Assembly (NCBI GenBank): GCA_009193035.1
Contig: SWDT01000155.1
Location: forward strand, 1-53,589
Length of the DNA stretch: 53,589 nt
Origin: Halicephalobus mephisto
Taxonomy: Eukaryota > Nematoda > Chromadorea > Rhabditida > Panagrolaimidae
Direction of reading: 5' to 3'
How positions within the stretch are numbered: the first letter of the stretch is position 1; every line of letters begins with the position of its first letter. A program made the translations under genes and the position numbers. The notes below the pieces were generated by a model, which saw only the letters and a list, made by a program, of their open reading frames with translations, searched no databases and was not told the origin of the DNA. Below, one piece after another: positions 39,695-49,751 of this stretch.

Positions 39695-42685
39695 CTAGAG
39701 TCTGGCATGAGCTCCACCGTTGATGACGACGGTTTCTCCCGTGATGTAGCTGGCGTCGTCCGAAGCCAGGAAAGCCACGGCTCCGGCACACTCTTGGGGT
39801 TCTCCGACACGTCCCATCGGATTCCCGTCGTTTTCTGGTGTTTTTCCAGTTTCATCAATTAACTAAAATTAAATTTAAAAAATCCATAAATTTAAATTTA
39901 AATTTTAAATTTTCTTACCGCTGTACTCATTTTAGTTTTGATGACGCCTGGGGCAATTCCGTTGACTCTGATCTTCATGTGAGCCAGTTCCGTCGCCAGA
40001 AGTTTCGTCAACCCAAGCAAAGCCGTCTTGGTGACTGTATAGATCCCGATTCCTGGCATCGGTTTATATCCACCGTAAGAAGCATTGAAGATTATGACTC
40101 CTCCACTGAAAATTTAACAATTACTAACCAATGTTACTTAAAATCATCATCAAGAAACATTGCTTAATAATTTTAATCACGAATCAATTGTATTTCGATG
40201 TAATTTTCTGAATCAAGAATTTCCAAAAATTAGAAGTCAAAAATTAATGAAGAATTTTCAAAAATTAGAAGTCAAAGATGAATGAAGAATTTTCAGAATT
40301 CAGAAGCTGAAAATTAATAAAGAAAATTTCCAAAACTCAGAAATCAAAAATGAATGAAGAATTTTCGAAAATCAAAAGTCAAAGATGAATGAAGAATTTT
40401 CAAAAATCAAAAATTAATAAAGAATTTTAAAAAATCAGAAGTCAAAGATACAAAATGAATTTTCAGAATCTAGAAACCAAAGTTACAAAATCAATTTCCA
40501 GGAACTATAAATCAAAGATAAAAGATCCATAAAAATCTACTTTTAAAGGAATAGTTTTTATATATTTTTCTACTGTAAAAATAATATTATTTTTTATAAA
40601 TAAAATCTCTAATTTCATAAATATTAATTTGGAATTAATAAATATCAATTTTTAAATTGTTTAAAATCGAATTTTTTAATTTTTCAAAGTTGAATTTTTA
40701 AATTTGTTTAAAATTCAAAAATCACTTTCAATAAAAAATAAAAAATTTTAAGAGACCAAAGATGAAACGTCACAAGGAATTATTTTGAAGTGACTAAACT
40801 GCAGTTATCTATGTGAAGTTAATCATTGTTTTTTTTTGGAAGATCAATTGTCCCGTGTCAATGAAAAACAATAAACCTCAATTTCATCGAAAATAAGGGA
40901 CAAGTTAATTTTTTAAAAATTCTAAAAACGAAATAATTTTTACCCGTTTTTCTCCATAATCGGAGCCACTAATTTCGTCAAGACAAATCCGCTTTTGACG
41001 TTGACTTGGAAGAGCTTGTCAAACATGGCATCTGTGACGTCCAATGAACTTCCAAAAACCGGATTAATTCCGGCATTGTTGACTAAAATATCGATTTTTC
41101 CGAATTTTTCTACTGTAAAGTCCACAAGTTTCTTCAATTGATCTACTTCTCCAACATGACAAGGAATTCCTGCGAGATTCTGTCTGCAAACCCCCGTGCT
41201 GACGACGTGGTCGATGGCTTCGTCGACATTTTTCTGTTTCCTGCTAGAAAGGACCACTTTGGCTCCTTCGTGGGCAAGTCTCTCAACAATGGCCAGACCG
41301 ATGCTGAAATTCGGTAAACTTATTAAAGTTATTCAAGGATAATCCGCAAGGGATGTAACTTTGGTCGAAGTGGCTTCTTGCAACGCACTATATATTTATA
41401 GTTTGCAACATGGATATTCGGAATCTATTATCTGTTTTTAGTATTCTTCTGAAGCGAAGAAATTAAATAAAATTGCGGAACTTCACATATCACACGTAGA
41501 AAACACGGAAACAAATTAGCTTCTTAGAATGTTTATTCACCAGCAAATTCGCTTTTTAGAATGTTTATTCACCAGCGAATTCACTTTTTAGAATATTCAT
41601 TCACCAGAAAATTCGCTTCTTAGAATGTTCATTCATCAGCGAATTCGCTTCTTAGAATGTTCATTCACCAGCGAATTCGCTTTTTAGAATATTCATTCAT
41701 CAGCGAATTCGCTTTTTAGAATATTCATTCATCAGCGAATTCGCTTCTTAGAATATTCATTCATCAGCGAATTCGTTTATTTTATTAGTGAACTTAATTA
41801 ATTAGTTAATGAACTCGTTTATTTAGTGATCGAATTCTAAATCGATGACTTTCAAAGTTCTCGTTTTTTACTTTAAAAATTCATTTAATTATAAAAAGAA
41901 ATGATTAAAACTGATACTTTTTCAGAAAAAACTGAAAAAATTAAAAATTTCATATATCACGCATTAAGCGAACAGAAGTGAATTCGCTTATTCAGTGAGA
42001 GGAGAGAAACAAATTCGCTTATTCAATGAGCGAACAGAAATAATTCGCTTATTCAGTGAGAGAAGAGAAACAAATTCGCTTAATCAGTGAGCGAACAAAA
42101 ACAAATTCGCTTATTCAATGAGCGAACAGAAACAAATTCGCTTCCTCAATGAGCGAATTCTGAATTAATGATTTTCAAAGTTTTCGTTTTCTACTTTGAT
42201 TTTATCAATTTTTATATTTTCGTATTAATTATAACTGCATAATTGTTGTTTCTAAAAAGTTGCCAAAAAACGAAAAATTGCGATTCTTAATTGAAAAAGT
42301 TTTTTAAATTATCTAACTTGAGAAAAATACGCAGTAAAATAAAACCACACTTTAAATATGATTTCAGAAAACTTCAATTTTGTATATTATTTATTTAAAA
42401 AAACTGAGTAAAATTAGTTTTTTATGATTTTGTTTAAAAAAATATTAAGCTTCGATTTATTTCGAAGTTTACTTTTTGTTTCAAACTTGGGTAATTACAC
42501 CGAATAAAGTAAACACGATTAAAAAAAATATGATCGATGAAATTTTACTCAGATTGTTAGCATTTTCTCTGGATCGGTGACGTCATCGCCATTCCGATCA
42601 GATCGGTTTCCACATACCCTTGAGTAGCCCCGGTGACCAAGGCCACTTTGTCCTTGAGACGATCGCAGTTGAATCTAGGAGACAT
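39695..42685 (-). CDS. dhrs-4: SDR dehydrogenase, DHRS4-like, peroxisomal (260 aa)
   Basis: Four exons on the minus strand: 42618-42685, 40944-41303, 39919-40105 and 39695-39862, in phase. Classical short-chain dehydrogenase/reductase: cofactor loop T18-G-A-T-Q-G-I-G25, LVNNAG with N98-N99-A100-G101, catalytic S152, Y165 and K169 ([18 protein letters not shown]), then [10 protein letters not shown] and the C-terminal [20 protein letters not shown] and [11 protein letters not shown] blocks. Arg at position 44 after the second strand (VVLSSRK) suggests NADPH. The protein ends in A-R-L, a type 1 peroxisomal targeting signal, as DHRS4 proteins end in SRL. The expected reaction is NADPH-dependent reduction of carbonyls or retinal. 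Intron 1 (1.3 kb) and intron 2 (0.84 kb) are filled with tandem repeats. The ortholog name is my best match, not verified. Confidence 0.92.
40205..40530. repeat. Degenerate tandem repeat in SDR intron 2, about 35 bp x 9
   Basis: Units of the form AATCAGAAGTCAAAGATGAA followed by TGAAGAATTTTCAAA recur from 40205 to 40530 with point changes and small indels. Confidence 0.8.
41380..41470. repeat. Dispersed repeat R3, copy in SDR intron 1
   Basis: Shares AACATGGATATTCGGAATCTATTATCTGT and CTTCTGAAG with 49790-49865, and in reverse orientation with 25080-25160 and 50093-50205; only the two short flanking words are conserved strongly. Confidence 0.5.
41514..41776. repeat. 32-bp minisatellite, 8 copies, with a 12-bp palindrome per unit
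   Basis: Units of exactly 32 bp, AATTCGCTTCTTAGAATG then TTCATTCACCAGCG, run from 41514 to 41769 and a ninth begins. The junction makes AGCGAATTCGCT, a perfect palindrome. Variation is confined to a few sites (CTTCTTAG/CTTTTTAG, ATGTT/ATATT). It lies in intron 1 of the SDR gene. Confidence 0.93.
41970..42165. repeat. 31-bp minisatellite related to the 32-bp one, about 6 copies
   Basis: Units AAATTCGCTTATTCAATG then AGCGAACAGAAAC recur six times. Its flanks (GAATTCTGAATTAATGATTTTCAAAGTTTTCG at the right) match the right flank of the neighbouring minisatellite in two pieces, so the whole block with both arrays looks duplicated and then diverged. Confidence 0.85.
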
Positions 42686-43548
42686 CTTGAATATTTACCT
42701 AAATCAGGAATATACACGAATAAGATAACTAGAAATGTCCTCTATAAATATCAAACTACGATTCCTAAACCCATGAACTTTGTTCAATCGATTGTGGACT
42801 ATAATTTTCGTTGTCCGATAAAAAATTTCTTCTTCGTCACAGCCAAGCATTAAAATTTAAAAAATCACTTTATTATTAATATCAAAATAATTATTTTTCC
42901 TAAAACCCGCATGTGGTAACTCCAACCCAAGTACGATATCAAGCCAGTCCGGAGTACTCGATCGTGTTGTTGTTGTTTTTAATAATTTCCTTCCTCTGCC
43001 GGACAGCGGTAATTTTCGAACAAATACAGGATACTGTACAACATATCGGAATAATGAAGAACAAAGAAATACAAATAATTCCTCTGAAAATTAAAATTTT
43101 TAAAAAAATAATTTATGTCAAATTGAAGCCTTTGAAAATCGAATTTGGAATCTGCAATCTGGATTTAATGAACGTTCTTCCAAAGCCAGATAATCCAAAA
43201 AATTTTTATTTTTATTTTTATTTTTATTTTCGTTTTTATTTTTATTTTTTGCAAATTTTTGATTATTTTCAGAAAACTCAATTAAGCAAATGTGATTACT
43301 GTAAAAATACACTTAATTATAAAAACATAATTAAATCCGTCAACTTGAAGTAAGAAAATCGAATTTTAAAAATGCACAATTAAAAAGTAAAAAAATTATA
43401 TTTTTAAAATTTTCTTATTTTACGGAAATATTTAAAAAATAAAATACAAATTATGGATAACTATTATTAAAGCTTTGGTTTGATATAAAAATTATTTTTA
43501 AAATTTAGATTTTAATTTTTTCTACCGTAGTACTGTAGTCAATGTAAC
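42686..43548. other. Intergenic or 3' part of the CX-module gene
   Basis: A plus-strand frame at 42913-43353 includes a hydrophobic stretch YSIVLLLFLIISFLC but starts at GTG and ends in a (TTTTTA)n microsatellite at 43199-43250, so I do not call it a gene. A candidate last exon of the CX-module gene lies at 42979-43033 on the minus strand. Confidence 0.4.
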
Positions 43549-43930
43549 TTACAAGATGGTCAAGGGCCAATCTCTCTGACAACATTCGTCTGCACAACAG
43601 AAGCCGTCACAAAGAAAATACATTTTTAACTTCTAAAATATTTGTAAAAATTAAAAATTCAGAAATCTTACTTTTGGTTTTTCTCCGATTACTGAGTCTA
43701 TCGTATGAATACAGAGATCTTTTTCAAACTGAAATTAAATAATTAAAAATTGTTATAAAAAATAAAACTACTACCTGGCTACCGTAATAGCTGATTCCAT
43801 TTTCGGATATCCAGTAACTAATATTCGTCGCTTGAGATACTGCCTTGGAAAAATTGTTTCTATTTACAAAATCCTGGAATTCAAGCGAGGCCTTGGCATG
43901 GATTTCGTCGGGTAGTTTCACTCTGAACAT
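43549..43930 (-). CDS. CX-module protein, 5' end incomplete
   Basis: Minus-strand exons 43775-43930, 43672-43728 and 43549-43632 read in phase through MFRVKLPDEIHAKASL, then FEKDLCIHTIDSVIGEKPK and KLKMYFLCDGFCCADECCQR, ending DWPLTIL. The order ISYYG..C..IDS..G.KP..F.C...CC..ECC is that of the nematode CX module, an extracellular Cys-rich domain of unknown function. Exon 1 follows an acceptor ATTCCAG, so a signal-peptide exon upstream is probably missing; that position now holds a 40-bp tandem repeat. The stop overlaps a perfect donor (ATCTT/GTAAGTTA). If it is used, an exon at 42979-43033 behind TTGTACAG would continue in phase with FILYLFENYRCPAEEGNY, giving 115 aa instead of 98 from the first Met shown. 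CX proteins usually have a membrane helix after the module, so the longer form or a further missing exon is plausible. Confidence 0.68.
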
Positions 43931-43979
43931 GTTTCCTGGAATCGTTGTTGTAAATAGTTATGTTGGATCAGGCACTCCA

Positions 43980-44170
43980 TCCTTAGTAAGAAACACAACT
44001 GACAGGGAGCACTTGGTCCCGAACGGATTTCCTTAGTACTGACAAGGAACATTTGGTCCCGAACGGATTGTATTAGTACCGAAAGAGAGCACTTGGTTCC
44101 GAACGGATTATCTTAATACCGACAAGGAACATTTAGTCCCGGGCGGATTTCTTTAGTACTAACAAGAGAA
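43980..44170. repeat. 40-bp tandem repeat, 4 full copies plus partial ends
   Basis: Copies start at 44001, 44041, 44081 and 44121, exactly 40 bp apart, and a fifth begins at 44161. The core is TTGGTCCCGAACGGATT followed by TCCTTAGTACTGACAAGGAAC. It is unusually GC-rich for this neighbourhood. Confidence 0.93.
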
Positions 44171-44389
44171 CATACAGTTCTTCTCGACGGGAATTGATAT
44201 ATATTTTTTTGTATATCAAACCCGACATAGATTTTGTGTTGTGTCTCAGGCATCTATTATATAAACTTTTCTTAAGATAACTACTTCATCATCATTACGC
44301 AGGTCACTCGGACTGACAAATCCAACAGCTATTTTATTTTTGAATTTATGTTTAACAATTAAACAAAGAATGTTCCAAACTATAACGAA

Positions 44390-44720
44390 AGATTCTAAAA
44401 TTTCTGAAAATCTTATAGCCTTTTAGAATCTTTAAAAATTTCATAGAAACTTCTGAAGCTTTTGGGAATTTTTTGAAAATTTCTAGGATCTTTAAGAATT
44501 TCATAGAAACTTCTGGAGCTTTTGAGGATTCTTTTAGGATTTTTTAGTTTCTGGAATCCGCGAAAATCCTATAAATGCTTCTGAAGCCTTCTGACATCCT
44601 GTATAAATTTTTGGAAGATTGGAAATTTCAGGAAAGATTCAGAAATATTTCTAGTTCCAATGGTAGCTTCAGAAGCCTGTTAGAATCTTACAAATTTTCG
44701 AAAAATTCCAGAATTTAAAA
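44390..44720. repeat. TTCTGGAA-rich repeat with a 61-bp direct duplication
   Basis: AATTTCATAGAAACTTCTGRAGCTTTTG occurs twice about 61 bp apart, within a longer field of diverged TTCTGGAA, TTCTGAAGC and TTTCTAGTTCC words. Same character as the stretches at 22870 and 37610. Confidence 0.6.
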
Positions 44721-44816
44721 AAACTTTAAACATCTGAAACATTGATTTTTGAAAGCTGTTTAAAAATTACTCCAAAGAAAAATAAGCAAAGATTGATATT
44801 CCTAATTTCTATAATA

Positions 44817-45101
44817 ATGTCGACAGAGCCGGAAGTGAAAAAATATAACATTAACGAAGAGCGAAAAAAACCGAAATGCATGTTCTGCACCTACGCAAAA
44901 AAGGAAGATCTGGCCAAGAAAGGTCCCACAACGAAAGACAAAATACGTAAATATTTAAATTTAATATTGAATTGTTGTTAATTATTACTGTTTTCGAAAA
45001 TTTTGTGTTTTGTAATCTTTTTACGAATAGTGCGCCGTCTGATCTCTGGCAGCGCGACAGAGGACAAAGTTACTTGTTGTTTCCCTACCGTTTACAGATA
45101 A
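44817..45101 (+). CDS. Small two-exon protein with Cys pairs (66 aa), unknown function
   Basis: Exons 44817-44946 and 45031-45101, phase 1, donor GTAAATAT, acceptor TTTACGAATAG. The product starts MSTEPEVKKYNINEERKKPK, continues CMFCTYAKKEDLAKK, and after the junction reads ILRRLISGSATEDK then VTCCFPTVYR. It is highly basic, with CxxC and a CC pair, no signal peptide and no membrane segment. Both exons have richer codons than the flanks and join in frame, which is the main support. The open frame extends upstream of the chosen ATG to 44742, but that part is AT-rich low-complexity. I do not recognise a family; a small nuclear or metal-binding protein is a guess only. Confidence 0.55.
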
Positions 45102-45240
45102 CATAATTATCACCTTTTAATGGATAAAACCCTATTTGAGGTCTCGTGGCGAAAACAGCTGTAGCACAGAAGACTATACAGAATATTATTTCTCCATCCA
45201 TGACTAACTTTCTCAGCATAAAAATGGAGTCAGAAAATAT
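45085..45240 (-). CDS. Possible short secreted peptide gene
   Basis: The minus-strand frame from ATG near 45222 reads MLRKLVMDGEIIFCIVFCATA followed by VFATRPQIGFYPLKGDNYVI and ends at 45085. It looks like a signal peptide (cut after VFA) plus about 20 residues. The stop overlaps the 3' end of the plus-strand small gene. A GTGATAAT donor inside suggests that it may continue elsewhere. Weak. Confidence 0.25.
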   Translation of the reverse strand: MFSDSIFMLRKLVMDGEIIFCIVFCATAVFATRPQIGFYPLKGDNYVICKR

Positions 45241-45708
45241 CCATCTTCTGAAAAGACGTGAAATTAATCCAGATCTTTCTTGAGAGTAGGTTTTCAGTTT
45301 ATTTCGGACACACCCGAGGCGTTGGCATGGTGAAAAGTCCTTCAAAAAGTACTTAAGAAGCCGTCCTTTGTGTTAGCAAAGTTTTGAAATGTTGTAAGCT
45401 AATTGAAATTTTAAAATAATATTAAAAACAATCATAAAATTGTTTTTTTAAATTTAAATTAAAAAATATCTTAGTAATTTTCTTTAACTTTTACTCTAAT
45501 TATGTTGTTTTTTATAGTTTCTAACATTACCAAATTTAAATAAACTTTTTATACAAAAAGTTTGAAATTTAATCGAAATTGAACGATAAAAGTAATAAAA
45601 TTCTTCCGATGCTTCCGAACAGAAAATTTACTCTTGCCGATAAATAAAATTATTTTAAATTGTCCATTTCGTGCTGAAATGGACTTTGAAAAATAATAAA
45701 TTAGTATA

Positions 45709-45925
45709 TATAGTGTGGTGTTCAAATATTAACGATTTTTGGGGTTTTATGGGCACTATCCTTTCAATTTCATTATTTCCATTCCAGAACCATGTCATGG
45801 ATAGTGTCTGTAAAATCTTTAAAATTGCTCTTAGTTAGACACTATTCAGCAATTACCATTGCAAATAATAACAGTGGATAGTATCTAGAAAATTCGAAAA
45901 ATTGCTCTTAGTTAGACACTATCCA
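45709..45925. repeat. GATAGTG hairpin-repeat array J (3 units)
   Basis: Units begin near 45711, 45799 and 45875. The last two share the loop and right arm AAAATTGCTCTTAGTTAGAC followed by ACTAT, and spacers with CAGCAATTACCATTG. Confidence 0.87.
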
Positions 45926-46574
45926 GCAATTACACTAAGGATCGAACTTCCGAAAATACTTTTACAAAGTATCATCTTAAATACAAATTTTTAAAATAGT
46001 ATTAAGAACTAAAAAATATTTAAAATTTAAAAAAATAATGTCGAAAATTTTGAATAATAATCTCTGAGATAAAAAATGAAAAAAACAAATCTGAACAAAA
46101 AATTCTCTAAATGCTGGCAAAAACCCGGAAAGCGTGAACATTGAGCTGCTTTCTGTCTGAATTAATCTATGCAGCATTCAACGGAACCTAATTTGTCTTG
46201 GAATAAAATAAACAGATTCATTCTAGCAAAAGATTTCTTATCAAAACTCTTCCAGATGGAAAAACCGATTCATCCAAGTCGAATACCAGTAATTAGAAGG
46301 GTATTCTGTAATTATTCGATACTATATTAAAGTTGTAAAAAATAAAAATTTTTATGAATAAAATTTAAAACATCATTTAGGAAATTTTGAAAAATGTAAT
46401 CTAGGCCTTAGTGGATGTATATTTACGTTTTGAGAATTTTAGAAAAATAATTGCAAATCATTAAAAATTGTGATTAAAAACAAAATAATGACGGTTTTTA
46501 TTTTCTAAATTTGCACAATTTTTAATATTGAATTTAAATAAACTTCTGAAAACCAAAGAATTAAAGTCATTCAA

Positions 46575-46752
46575 TTTCGGTCTCGATATGAATGATGAAC
46601 TTTTTTAATACAGTATTTTTGAATACTTTTTAGAATTTTTTTATTTTTCCAATCTTACTGTATTTACTAGATATAAAAAACTTTTTAAAAAATTTGGAAA
46701 TCATCAAAAATACCGTATTAAAAAAGTTCATCATTCGTATCGAGACCGAAGT
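46575..46752. repeat. Palindromic MITE-like element, arms about 45 bp
   Basis: TTCGGTCTCGATATGAATGA on the left pairs with TCATTCGTATCGAGACCGAA on the right; the arms continue through GAACTTTTTTAATACAGTAT and ATACCGTATTAAAAAAGTTC. The spacer is about 85 nt. The terminal sequence resembles the left side of repeat R2 at about 34165. Confidence 0.8.
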
Positions 46753-46789
46753 TTAAAATTTAATCCAATTTTTAAAAACTGAAATACAT

Positions 46790-47053
46790 CTATTTTTTGC
46801 CTTGACTAATTGTCAAATTAATGCAAAAATAATAATTATAATTTTTTCGTTTCTTCAATTTTTGCAAAAAGTTCAAAAATTCAATGTCAATAAACGAGAA
46901 ATTTATCAGATTAAATTCAAAAATATCTCCGTATTTAACTTGATCTAGAAATGACGTAAATTGTAAAAAATAAAATATATTCACTCTAGATTCGTCAGGT
47001 GGATATCTGTTATCTTCGACGATTTCTGACATCATAGATGGATAATTAAACAC
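46790..47053 (-). other. Weak coding candidate
   Basis: The minus-strand start MFNYPSMMSEIVEDNRYPPD reads like protein and meets a donor AGA/GTGAATAT with a TTTCTAG acceptor 40 nt on, after which only a short tail follows. Unspliced it runs into low-complexity sequence. It could be a first exon with unseen partners. Confidence 0.2.
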
Positions 47054-48028
47054 GAAATTACAATTATATAAAAATAATAAATCAAAAATTTAACAAAAAT
47101 AATTTTTAAAATTTTTATTTAAAAAATGATAATTTTAAAAATTAATAAAATTTCAAAACTATTGAAATTTTTTCATAAATATCTTTGAATTTTTAAAATG
47201 TAGATTTTTTCAAAATTGTAAAGTATGTTATTGGAAGCATTTTTGAAATAAAAAATAATATTAATAAATTATAAAATTGGAAATTTACTACATAAGATTT
47301 AATTGTAAAGTTCTGGAACAAAAACTGATAATCACATTATTGTAAAAATTATTTATGAATTTTTTCACAAGATGGTCTTGAGACAAATTTTTAGAACTTT
47401 CCAGAAATTACAGTAACCTATACAGTAGTTTTAGTTTTGTGTGATGATTATTTCGTAATCTTGTTTTTTCCCGCACTAAGGAAGATCTACTTTAGTACAG
47501 TATCGTACGGTACAAAAACAAGACATTTAGACAAAATAAACATTTAAATTTGCAATTTTTGATCGCAGGTATGTTTTGATATGACTTGCTTTCCAGCGAT
47601 CAACTCGTTGTAAAGTCTGAAATCAGGATTCATCCGAGTTTTTATCTTGTTTTGTGAAATTTCTTTTATTTCGTAATTTTACATGATTTCGAAATTGATT
47701 TTTCGAAATTATTTTGTCTGGATAAATTTAGAAATTTCTAGACCAGGATATGTAGAGTATAGAACTATATCCACTCTCGAAGATTAACTTTATATATGAA
47801 AGTACTCAGAGTTTCGAAATTCATAAGTAATCCATCTTTGGCAAATTTTTTAAATATAAATTTATTCCTTAAATCTGATTACTTCAACCACATTTAAGAT
47901 CCTCCACAGTTATTGCAAATATTAATTATCAATTCGAAATTATCATAATAAAATTTAATTGGACTTTTGAAGTTATCTTAAAAAATAATCAGAATTCAAT
48001 CCGTTTTCCCCTCCGATTTTGACTTTGA
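47054..48028. other. Intergenic, AT-rich
   Basis: I see no gene, RNA or organised repeat in this stretch. Confidence 0.5.
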
Positions 48029-48304
48029 TCATTTTAAATTTTCTCCAATTTCTTTGTTTACCTTCATGAATACGTTGAACACGAAAGTTGAAAAATCAGA
48101 TAACGTGTATAATGTTGCTATTCTACAAATTCCGTCCCATACTTCATATTGACACGAGTAATATGGAATTTTTCGGAAATTTTTTATTTTAATCCAAAAA
48201 AGCAATGACCGCTGATCTGTGAAAAAAAAAATCATTTTACTACTGAAATTTGGATTAACAAGAAATTTAATAAAATAAACTAAATTTTTACTGTTTTTAT
48301 TCAT
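48029..48304 (-). CDS. Weak small-gene candidate (66 aa)
   Basis: ATG at 48304 directly follows an acceptor TTGTTCAG. A 13-nt exon (48292-48304) joins in phase to 48029-48216 through GTAAAA and TTTTCACAG. The product has RSLLFWIKIKNFRKIPYYSC then QYEVWDGICRIATLYTLSDF and STFVFNVFMK, followed by a possible donor GTAAAC or read-through to a stop. It might be a fragment of a membrane protein; no family is recognised. Confidence 0.28.
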   Translation of the reverse strand: MNKNSKNLVYFIKFLVNPNFSSKMIFFFTDQRSLLFWIKIKNFRKIPYYSCQYEVWDGICRIATLYTLSDFSTFVFNVFMKVNKEIGENLK

Positions 48305-48839
48305 TCTGAACAATTTCTAAATTACAGTAATCTTAAAACTGATTTAAACGACGGAAATAAGTACTATTGAGATTTCGGCGAGATTATTCTTTTATTGAAA
48401 TCTCAAGTTCGGACAATTAAACAATTTACAAAAAACATAATAAAGTGTGAAATTAACAAAAAAAAAATAATTTTCTTTTTTAAACAAATAAAAAAAATTT
48501 TCTCTATTTCCTCCACAGAATAATTTCAGCCCTCTGATCGGGCAGTTACCGTATTCTTCGCAAGTGGATTCAGACGATTTAAGTTCGAAAATTTGAAACA
48601 GGTTTGATTAGTACGAAATTTTAGAAAAATTTTTCGATATTTGTAAACTCAAAAAAAACAACAAAGAAAATTATCATTTTCCAGTTTTTAAATTCATCGT
48701 CTTAAAAATAATAATTTCTGTGATTTTTTTAATTTTAAAATCTAGAAACTCTAAAAAATTTATTTTTCAATTTAAAAAAATTAAAAATAGTCCCTCGACA
48801 CATGTTTGGCGTTTTCCCATCATGTTCGTACTTTGATTT

Positions 48840-49035
48840 TCTAAAAATTAGTAATTTTCTAAAGCCCTCTCAAAAATTTGTAATTTTCTAAACTTCTTTC
48901 AAAAATTCGTAATTTTCTAAAGTTCTCTCAAAAATTTGTAATTTTTTAAAAATTCTTCCAAAAATTTGTAATTTTCTAAAGTTCTCTCAAAAATTTGTAA
49001 TTTTCTAAAAATTCTTCTAAAAATTTGTAATTTTT
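48840..49035. repeat. AT-rich tandem repeat, about 27 bp x 7
   Basis: TCAAAAATTTGTAATTTTCT followed by AAAGTTCTC recurs about seven times with AAATTCTTC variants. Confidence 0.85.
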
Positions 49036-49751
49036 TAAAAATCTACAAATATTAGAAATTTTCGGTCAAGTAATTTAAGCAAAACTATTCCAAAGTTTAT
49101 ATTTAAAAACCAAATTTTGCTTTTCATAAAAGATAATCGCATAAATTTTTTTCAACAGGAATTTTCTCATTTTTCAATATCGCCGATTAAAATCTAGGGT
49201 TAAAAATTCGTAATCTAAGGCCCATTTTCGTGACTGGTAGTAACACTATTATAAACTATGAATTAAATAATTTTTGATTCAAAAAAGTCATGTGTCAAAA
49301 TTTGAAACTGAATATTTAAAAAGTACTATAAAAATTCAACTAAGATATATCATTCTATCGATGATAATTGTTCACAAAATTATACAGTAATTTTAACTTA
49401 GAAATTGTGAAAAAATCCAAAAATAATCATAAAAAACAAAAAAATTTTAAAAAATAAACTTATAGTTCTTAAATATTAGAGCAATATATATAAATAGTAA
49501 ATTGATATCTGTAAAGTCTAACATATACAGAAAATAGAAAATTGACAATTAAATATTAAATATTAATAAAATTACAATTTTATATAGTGCATTTATGTGG
49601 ATTTACTATTTTCCACATATTTCGAAATTTGGGAAATCAAAACAAAATTAATAAAAGAGAAAATTCTATTTTTGGGTTTTTAATAAAAACTGGAAATGAA
49701 ACAAACGCGACTTACAGTATCCCTTCCCCGCGCGAGGCAGGTCTCACAAAG

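Larger units (their letters stand above)
43931..44816. other. Intergenic: 40-bp tandem repeat and TTCTGGAA-rich repeat
   Basis: Apart from the two repeats listed at 43980-44170 and 44390-44720 I see no gene. The plus-strand frame at 43845-44036 is antisense to the CX-module exon. Confidence 0.55.
45241..46789. other. Intergenic with hairpin array J and a palindromic element
   Basis: Listed separately are array J and the inverted repeat at 46575-46752. The rest is AT-rich; the minus frame at 45977-46177 has no start context. Confidence 0.5.

Noticed and set aside
42913..43353. 146-codon plus frame with a hydrophobic stretch
   Set aside because: It begins at GTG, lacks an acceptor, and its last third is the translation of a (TTTTTA)n microsatellite; it also runs antisense to a possible CX-module exon.
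1709..45925. CRISPR-like layout of the hairpin arrays
   Set aside because: The spacers are related to each other, units diverge strongly, and the host sequence is clearly eukaryotic with introns. It is a dispersed repeat, not CRISPR.
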